Shown here piece by piece: positions 8,801-11,505 of a stretch of 11,505 nucleotides of DNA; positions within the stretch are counted from its first letter, which is position 1; each line of letters opens with the position of its first letter. Location of the stretch: contig DBWM01000034.1 of the NCBI GenBank assembly GCA_002309015.1, forward strand, positions 1 through 11,505. Direction: 5' to 3'. The notes beneath the pieces are model-generated. The model was not told where the DNA came from, ran no database searches, and saw nothing but the letters and a program-made list of their open reading frames with translations. This DNA is from Myxococcales bacterium UBA1238. Its GTDB lineage: Bacteria > Myxococcota_A > Bradymonadia > UBA7976 > UBA1532. Both the position numbers and the translations under genes were made by a program.

Positions 8801-11505
8801 TGCGGTGGTGTAAACCCGATCGTGCCTCGCGAAAAGGGCAGCAATGCGCGCATCGCCGCCAACCGCCGCGTTGTGGTCATGTTGCTCAACGAAGTGCTCG
8901 TCACTTCTGAAGACGAAGCCACTTCTGTGCCCTGCAATGCCAGAGATACTGGAGCCTGCAGGCTGCAGCAGGAAAAATTCGCTCTTCTTTCCGATGAAGA
9001 AAAAGCGAACCTGTTGCGCCGCGAGCCTGAAATCGAATGCACGCATCACACCGCCGATAACCAGGAGAATTGCATCTATTGCGGCGGCAGCGGATCGCTC
9101 CGATTCGCCTATACCTGCGATTTCTATGCGAGATTGGCGGACGCTCACTGCGACGGTTGCGAAGGAAAGCCCGATCGCTGGCATCTGCTCAGGTGCTGCT
9201 GCATCGAAGATATTCACTTCGTGTTTGGCAACTCCTTCCTCGGACGGAGCTTCTATTCCAAGGTTGGCGGGCTCCTCAAAGTGCTCAAGGAATTGCTGCA
9301 AAAGAAGGAAGATCCGCGTCTCCTGGTGGCTGGCCATTACAAGTACCTGGATCATGGCGAAGACTTCGGCCGCAATAAGGGCTTTGCGGATCGCCGTGCG
9401 CGCGCGGTTATCGGTTTCCTGACCAAAGATCCCGATATGTGGGAGGTCAACCGCGCTGCGGATGAAAAGGCGGGGATGCCTTGGGGCGACGATGCCGATA
9501 AAGTGATGCTAAAGGCCGTGCTCGGCGTTCGCATCCTTGTGAACTGGGGCATCGAGAATCAGGTCGAAGCGTTCCAAAAGTATTGGAATGAGTGGGATGG
9601 CAAGCTCGAATCGATCGGCGATCTGCCTGTAGACGGCCAGCGCGACGAAAAGACCCTGAAAGCTTTGTATTACGCGTACATGGATAAGGGTCTTAAGGGT
9701 CGCGATGCGGATGTGAAAGAGCTGAATGCACGTTTCATGGCTCTGGATGGCATTCGTCCGGCCTATGTGGGTTGCGGTCAGTTCAACCTGTTGCTCAACG
9801 AATCGATGGCAAAGGATAAGAAGATGTCTGATGAGGACATCAACAACCTGAACCGTCGTACCGTTATCTTCTTCTTTGCCAATCACTGGTTCGATGACAA
9901 CGGCAAAGAACATCAGATGCCGCTGGATTTGCGCGAGTTCCTCCCTTGCCCGATCGTCAAGCATGTCGATAAGGAAAAGCTGATCGAAGCTTTGTGGAAG
10001 GGTGAAGGCTATGAATTCTGCAAGGCCGAGATCGATAAGATCCTCGACATCCCGATGGATGAGATCGGCGATCATCTGAAGCCGCCGTTTGCGTACAACC
10101 GCATGCCCGATGGCCGGCGCATTCCTGATCGTCCCGGTATGCCTTGGTGCGGCGGTTATCCCATCAAATACGTTCAGGGCGTTTCCGCAGAATGGTTGGC
10201 GGCGTACGTCGAGCGCTACGGCAACTGGTGCTGCGGCCTGAAGAAGACGAGCGATGGCAGCCGTTCGACGGTGATCGAGCATTCGACCGAATATTACACC
10301 GAAGGCTACCGCGAAATTCCGGCTCAGAATGAAGATGCTGTCTATCCAGTATGGATGGATAAAGCCGAAGAAGAATTGGCCATAGAAGCGAATGAGCTAT
10401 GGCAACCCTGGCTTGACAGACTGAAGCAGGATCCGAATGCACTCAAGAAGATCCCGGATGGCTTAGATGCAGGAACGCATCAGATCCCTGATAAGGTGCG
10501 CAAGTCATCGATCAGTGGCAACACTCAGAACCCCGTCATCATGAAGTACCTCAATACCGGAGGTTGGGCGTATACAAATGATGAGACGGATTGGTGTTCT
10601 TCGTTTGTGAGCTGGTGCTGTTATCAGGCGAAAGAATATAGAGATTGCTTCCCGGTTACGCCTCGTGCACTCGACTGGGCATTTGATAAGCAATATCAGT
10701 ATTGGGAGCAGTATGACTGCCTGGGTGGTAAGAAATGGCAGGAATATTATGTGAATGGCAGGTCGGATAGCAATACTGTTCAGACTCCTGGCAATGCTTG
10801 GCATAAGAAGCAGAAGGCAGCGCTGTCAAAGCTGGGGGTTCGCCGTATCACTCCGGAGGAATGGTATCGTCTGTCTAAGACCGATCCCAATCCCTTCCGT
10901 GGTTGTATCATCGTGTTTGCCCGATGGGCATTGATGAAGAAACCGGATGGGACTTATTGCTTAGAGTCACCAAACCGCGTGATTGGTGGCCACGTCGCAT
11001 TCGTTGCCAACTATGAACCGGAAACGGAACAAGAATGTTGGGATCCTTCAACGGGTACCATCGTTACGAAGTCTGTACCCACATTTGAAGTGATTGGTGG
11101 TAACCAGTGGGACGGTAAATCTGTTATCCCGCGCATTACTACGGTGACCAAGAATGGTGTTAAAAAAGAAGTCGAGTATGATCGACATCTGACCAGTGTA
11201 ACGCAGGCTAAGTATTGGGAAAATAAATTTATTCCTCAAGAAGACCCGTCAGAGGCCAAGGGTGGTCTTTATAAACTGGTTGGTGTCTTCGGCTTCAAAG
11301 AAGTTCCTCCAGATACCGAACAGTTTACCGATTCCTGGTCGGAGGTTTGGACCGAGGTAGTCGAAGAAGAGTCCGAATCTTACGAGTTCTACATTCCTTG
11401 CCACATCTACTCCGGATTCGCCTGGTGCGATGACTGTGAATGTGACACGGATACGGACACGGATACGGACACCGATACCGATACCGATACCGATACGGAC
11501 ACCGA
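2831..11505 (+). CDS. Giant modular OmpA/LysM/PG-binding/CHAP-type wall protein, 3' end missing
   Basis: One frame runs 2,891 codons from the ATG without a stop and leaves the window. I translated it continuously and saw no frameshift. Order: LysM-like N-terminal domain (residues 11-120), module B1 (124-361), two LysM domains (374-426, 448-501), and modules A2 (511-829), B3 (842-1471), A4 (1485-2110) and B5 (2122-2871), then a DT repeat. Each module has an OmpA-like domain, a PG_binding_1-like domain, a GC[GS]..N...NRR signature and a Cys-rich tail. B3, A4 and B5 each contain an inserted hydrolase domain. OmpA-like, LysM and PG_binding_1 domains bind peptidoglycan, and the hydrolases probably cut its peptides. 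The N-terminus (MGFEKRAKAKAYVLVEGDT) is not a signal peptide, so a non-Sec route such as a type VI or contractile-injection system is likely but not shown. A secreted effector or a structural envelope protein are both possible. Confidence 0.95.
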   Translation, partial: MGFEKRAKAKAYVLVEGDTLEKIAQRETENGNAISALDIARLNWGHFDYDPDSFEDRIEDFLRDKLRCTVKGEDGRYVITSSSTASKDLLIPIAFRREGLPTRSKYKLKVTKGEETPSEQFLACVCIEGVTFEFGKSFLRPDKVDVLKELETALQKYPDGQILILGHTDKVGTDEYNKGLSERRAESVYAFVTNDVETWESLYNRESWGLRSIQSILADMGIYDGAIDGDNGPKTKAAVKKFQQDNGLTADGDAGPATRAALFKAFMEGKHDVKLEPENFVKTHFMGCGEFNPVVATEDECETNRRVVFFIFHKDRPPVLPCKLGDLAPCRAQCKDRALGRHNDNFGCALYDSLSRHCDCDGGSIPVFTDYIKYVVKPCDWLAKIAEYFHVDWDQQIYNHPKNAAFKEMRPDPKQIFAGDILYIPILKNDASQPQGDERVVPGKASDYKFYTIAKGDTPESIAKANHIDWEGIYNHPVNAFYKAKRPSAESIQEGDEICIPIEKTPVVTQCVCFGEVNFEENSAFIEPIVAVQLVKLKDILAKDLKSQIVIAGHTDNAGGPEAEEANRKLGMLRARSIKALLSLDAEAWQKVYEDELAANVAGLPDDQKAKKIWGVAATKLMLDVLQYKTGDISEAEDNNYHLAIKSFQKDQGLSQSGNLDADTRKKLFESYLTALIGKATNGSSVPLVETRRFASFAKGDENAVGCFSCGGLNPVVPRREGDTHPISANQRVLVMFVDPSDVQPDGSVKLPCSAADTAPCKAQQEMFAELDEETRETLLTHDPARPCENLSCLEDGQNCYACKGTHDMHKGYTCPFYAAFVGDNDPLCAKAPTPALNVLDCLCVNDVNFQFARSFLRPDFAASLNAAREKISQLTHLGKDPRILVVGHTDPNSDFDYNKGLSERRARSVLAFIQEKPTVWAQIAEVEGPAAAGHWGGFYWGDQADLSMLVTVLGGNSNGLRKIKEAETAKDLKITTKLIDKKYATSKSVTTEEDLSVEQWFRYWLHGGVYTSAQDNEPLSCYNYINGANGQPGVVRTTYLREFKEVVRDFQERWNAKQFLNPRPEWYEIARAEIGVKGVKDASGTRVYDEHGLIVQIYNNPRILEYLQTTDKEANNDDVSWGSAFVNWCFKAAHTEDSAIPEGAGTDCVFDWAPDATKLGDADLPKIKKWSAAEKLDQPIQGCVTVVARKNGDKIVGLVGFYAGEHGDQFDLIAGNADESGLEGNTVCLVSLPKTSDQWTVLGYYWPKGVTKDPQVPKDIRGHEVDPVGGKGLIADGLMGAKTRLALISAYMTCAKLDVDMPYGRYLTLHGQSPAYIGCSEFNLVFGGDAANIKDQEKNRRTVMLLVSNEWEDANGKKHVLPADLSEVLPCPAPIEDYGSKPYNSGPYQKACAQSCSVCKAQINAYAHMSAAEIAAIISPEQRKGAPLRGVEADQIEDASVIWKTWAKTEYKGGLPCPIYAQMAWCDGECKDFDIVKPMSQLKCVAYTCFSDYNFEYKSSFVDPVALSSFAQLKDALSKHAGSKLALFGHTDGLDGGGSSVTEEETTVTETKVQHGEFLFDYTQKKFTQLTSFDISETTIDAFIARLKTVAEHSQLTLTVPSLPKWFEIALGEIGEKEVAGAQANPRIVGYLKSTTTIDNEHKNSDETDWCAAYVNWCLGQAHVSAPGSAWALDFVADRKQTDGKQLTQKWVAGAAWQNPSKVWSGAKRIKESELKVGAVVVYGRFKDKTCAVCNGGHVGFFVGKAANGNYIILGGNQSNQVSFLEFPAKEGQSTAKGNGEWYRLMGIFWPENAETSHTRFLTILKDQLSATLTARHIKLVEKTIDVKQVTSVEESRRLVSAQFDLSVEETKTVKKQVVHSNSDDEAARALSFRRARAVKAFLDRNGEALFNLYKEELDGQLADWGVRGAQKILKHLGFDPTDINGLESEDYKKALHKFQTENGLAEGDLNEDTWKALLNKYVESMGFDASVVYWNYENGLPDAPGCVGCGGVNPIVPREKGSNARIAANRRVVVMLLNEVLVTSEDEATSVPCNARDTGACRLQQEKFALLSDEEKANLLRREPEIECTHHTADNQENCIYCGGSGSLRFAYTCDFYARLADAHCDGCEGKPDRWHLLRCCCIEDIHFVFGNSFLGRSFYSKVGGLLKVLKELLQKKEDPRLLVAGHYKYLDHGEDFGRNKGFADRRARAVIGFLTKDPDMWEVNRAADEKAGMPWGDDADKVMLKAVLGVRILVNWGIENQVEAFQKYWNEWDGKLESIGDLPVDGQRDEKTLKALYYAYMDKGLKGRDADVKELNARFMALDGIRPAYVGCGQFNLLLNESMAKDKKMSDEDINNLNRRTVIFFFANHWFDDNGKEHQMPLDLREFLPCPIVKHVDKEKLIEALWKGEGYEFCKAEIDKILDIPMDEIGDHLKPPFAYNRMPDGRRIPDRPGMPWCGGYPIKYVQGVSAEWLAAYVERYGNWCCGLKKTSDGSRSTVIEHSTEYYTEGYREIPAQNEDAVYPVWMDKAEEELAIEANELWQPWLDRLKQDPNALKKIPDGLDAGTHQIPDKVRKSSISGNTQNPVIMKYLNTGGWAYTNDETDWCSSFVSWCCYQAKEYRDCFPVTPRALDWAFDKQYQYWEQYDCLGGKKWQEYYVNGRSDSNTVQTPGNAWHKKQKAALSKLGVRRITPEEWYRLSKTDPNPFRGCIIVFARWALMKKPDGTYCLESPNRVIGGHVAFVANYEPETEQECWDPSTGTIVTKSVPTFEVIGGNQWDGKSVIPRITTVTKNGVKKEVEYDRHLTSVTQAKYWENKFIPQEDPSEAKGGLYKLVGVFGFKEVPPDTEQFTDSWSEVWTEVVEEESESYEFYIPCHIYSGFAWCDDCECDTDTDTDTDTDTDTDTDTDT
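2861..3199 (+). other. N-terminal LysM-like domain of the giant protein
   Basis: Residues 11-123. The start, AYVLVEGDTLEKIA, follows the LysM pattern (V..GDTL..IA). After it comes an IARLNWG segment and a C-terminal part with FLRDKLRC and a TVKGEDGRYV stretch. I recall this arrangement (N-W-G, then LRD..GCT...DG.Y) from LysM proteins of type VI-associated loci. It is the first domain translated and has no secretion signal before it. Confidence 0.7.
3200..3913 (+). other. Module B1: OmpA + PG_binding_1 + Cys signature
   Basis: Residues 124-361, the most regular copy. CVC leads into an OmpA-like domain with GHTD (His167, Asp169) and N-K-G-L-S-E-R-R-A (Arg184), the Asp and Arg that bind diaminopimelate in this family. 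A clean PG_binding_1 domain follows (209-263, with YDGAIDGDNGPKT and FQQDNGLTADGDAGPATR). Next come GCGEFNP (Cys288), NRRVVFFIF (Asn304) and a Cys-rich tail with LPC, APC and a final CDC. No hydrolase is inserted here, so this copy shows the ground plan of the module. Confidence 0.85.
3950..4333 (+). other. Two LysM domains after module B1
   Basis: Residues 374-426 and 448-501. Both have the long LysM form, with an IYNHP motif (IYNHPKNAAF; IYNHPVNAFY), an RP..... I..GD segment and a final IP. The same pattern closes the preceding gene's protein. They should bind peptidoglycan glycan chains. A linker (NDASQPQGDERVVPGKASD) separates them. Confidence 0.85.
4361..5317 (+). other. Module A2: OmpA + degenerate PG-binding + Cys-rich tail
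   Basis: Residues 511-829. CVCFGEVNF leads into an OmpA-like domain with GHTD (His554, Asp556) and LRAR (Arg574). The PG_binding_1-like domain (614-670) keeps FQKDQGL and the final D..TR..LF but has lost the usual first-loop glycine motif. The signature is VGCFSCGGLNPVV (from Cys707) with ANQRV in place of NRRV. The tail has LPC, APCKAQQ, an ENLSC/CYAC pair and YTCPFYA. This tail closely matches that of module A4. There is no hydrolase insertion. Confidence 0.8.
5354..7243 (+). other. Module B3: OmpA + split PG-binding domain + Cys-rich tail
   Basis: Residues 842-1471. The OmpA-like domain has GHTD (His889, Asp891) and N-K-G-L-S-E-R-R-A (Arg906), as in B1. The PG_binding_1-like domain begins at WGDQADLSMLV (941), continues to VVRDFQERWN (1047) and resumes only at GLIADGLMGAKTR (1273-1293). 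The first hydrolase-like domain sits between. The signature YIGCSEFN (Cys1320) and NRRTVMLLV follow, then a long Cys-rich tail ending in PCPIYA..AWCDGEC. Confidence 0.8.
6023..6574 (+). other. CHAP-type hydrolase domain 1, catalytically dead
   Basis: Residues 1065-1248 resemble TIGR02594/NlpC-P60/CHAP-type domains: PEWYEIARAEIG at the start, NPRILEYL, then W..AFVNWC, and LGYYWP at the end. Where copies 2 and 3 have WC (nucleophile) this copy has WG (Gly1123). Where they have GGHV this copy has VGLV (Leu1199). The GGNQ segment is reduced to AGNAD (Asn1217). The nucleophile and the base are therefore both missing. The fold may be kept for substrate binding or as a structural spacer. Confidence 0.8.
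7283..9160 (+). other. Module A4: split OmpA domain + PG-binding + Cys-rich tail
   Basis: Residues 1485-2110. The OmpA-like domain starts CVAYTCFSDYNFEY and reaches GHTD (His1531, Asp1533). The matching helix ALSFRRARAV (Arg1876) comes 343 residues after that Asp, against 15 in B1. The loop between them holds the second hydrolase domain with flanking segments. A PG_binding_1-like domain follows (1906-1965, KFQTENGL), then GCVGCGGVNPIV (Cys1988, Cys1991), NRRVVVMLL and a Cys-rich tail. The tail (VPCNARDTGACRLQQ, ENCIYC, YTCDFYA) parallels A2. Confidence 0.8.
7643..8206 (+). other. CHAP-type hydrolase domain 2, catalytic residues intact
   Basis: Residues 1605-1792. PKWFEIALGEIG, NPRIVGYL and DETDWCAAYVNWC (nucleophile Cys1652) are followed by GSAWA, GAVVVYGR, GGHVGFFVG (His1739) and LGGNQSNQV (Asn1758), ending GIFWPEN. 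The order and spacing match TIGR02594-type domains, which are cysteine peptidases or amidases that cut peptidoglycan peptides. This is the most canonical of the three copies. A CAVCNGG insert beside the His adds two Cys residues. Confidence 0.85.
9194..11443 (+). other. Module B5: OmpA without its Asp + PG-binding + split Cys-rich tail
   Basis: Residues 2122-2871. CCCIEDIHF leads into an OmpA-like domain where GHTD has become GHYK (His2169, Lys2171). The later R-R-A-R (Arg2189) is kept. The PG_binding_1-like domain (2218-2284) has FQKYWNEW and LPVDGQRDEKT. The signature is GCGQFN (Cys2315) with NRRTVIFFF (Asn2341). The Cys-rich tail starts at LPCPIV (Cys2373) and its end, IPCHIYSGFAWCDDCEC, comes only at 2857-2871, the third hydrolase domain lying between. 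A degenerate LysM-like stretch (IKYV....EWLA..VE.YG, from 2445) precedes the hydrolase. Confidence 0.75.
10346..11296 (+). other. CHAP-type hydrolase domain 3, catalytic residues intact, enlarged
   Basis: Residues 2506-2822. PVWMDKAEEELA aligns with the starts of copies 1 and 2. NPVIMKYLN and NDETDWCSSFVSWCC follow (nucleophile Cys2589), then GCIIVFARW, IGGHVAFVANY (His2721) and VIGGNQWDG (Asn2758), ending VGVFGFKE. At about 315 residues it is well over a hundred longer than the other copies. The extra lies between the start and the Cys motif, around DCLGGKKWQEYY, and after GGNQ. It is probably an active peptidoglycan peptidase or amidase. Codon use looks more AT-rich here than in the surrounding modules. 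Confidence 0.8.
11444..11505 (+). repeat. Hexanucleotide repeat encoding Asp-Thr dipeptides
   Basis: Ten consecutive GAY-ACN units and the start of an eleventh encode (DT)10-D, directly after the Cys-rich end CDDCEC. The run continues beyond the window. Codons vary (GAC/GAT, ACG/ACC), so it is kept at the protein level and is not a pure microsatellite. Such acidic DT runs serve as extended, possibly calcium-binding linkers in surface proteins of several deltaproteobacterial lineages. Confidence 0.95.

Noticed and set aside
9509..10282. Minus-strand open frame opposite module B5
   Set aside because: It is antisense to well-supported PG-binding and Cys-signature coding sequence and has no convincing start or family match. 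Frames at 8681-9355, 7727-8413 and 4439-5260 were rejected for the same reason.

Overview
The window carries three genes, all on the + strand. The first is open at the left edge, the second is complete, and the third is very large and open at the right edge. Base composition is moderately GC-rich, with good Shine-Dalgarno sites. The domains are typical of Gram-negative cell-envelope proteins (OmpA-like, LysM, PG_binding_1, TIGR02594/CHAP-type hydrolase), and the last gene ends the window in an Asp-Thr repeat. As I recall them, this combination of giant OmpA/LysM proteins and DT-repeat linkers is commonest in the former Deltaproteobacteria (Myxococcota, Bradymonadota and relatives). That placement is a guess.

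Layout. 1-666: the end of an Ala/Ser/Lys-rich, probably disordered protein with a tandem 75-bp unit. 667-742: a short gap with an 8-bp hairpin and a strong ribosome binding site. 743-2368: a 541-residue protein with an unrecognised N-terminal domain, an acidic linker, a helical region with an exact 42-residue period, and a C-terminal LysM domain of the kind I associate with type VI secretion or contractile-injection spike loci. 2369-2830: a 462-bp gap rich in hairpins, holding a candidate terminator, possible sigma-54-like and sigma-70-like promoters, a structured leader and the ribosome binding site of the next gene. 2831 to the end: one uninterrupted frame of 2,891 codons without a stop.

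The giant protein is the main interest. After an N-terminal LysM-like domain it repeats a module five times. Each module has a CxC-type lead, an OmpA-like domain, a PG_binding_1-like domain, a GCG..N/NRR signature and a Cys-rich tail. Two LysM domains follow module 1. The modules are of two kinds in the order B1-(LysM-LysM)-A2-B3-A4-B5, so an A-B pair seems to have been duplicated. Each of the last three modules carries a TIGR02594/NlpC-P60/CHAP-type hydrolase domain, inserted at a different point each time: inside the PG-binding domain of B3, inside the OmpA loop of A4, and inside the Cys-rich tail of B5. The first hydrolase copy has lost both its catalytic Cys (Gly) and its His (Leu). The second and third keep both.

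A plausible reading is a peptidoglycan-targeting machine: many wall-binding domains, two presumably active hydrolases and one dead one, on a chain without an N-terminal signal peptide. The neighbouring LysM protein and the missing signal peptide fit delivery by a contractile injection or type VI-like system. No core secretion gene lies in the window, so this is inference.
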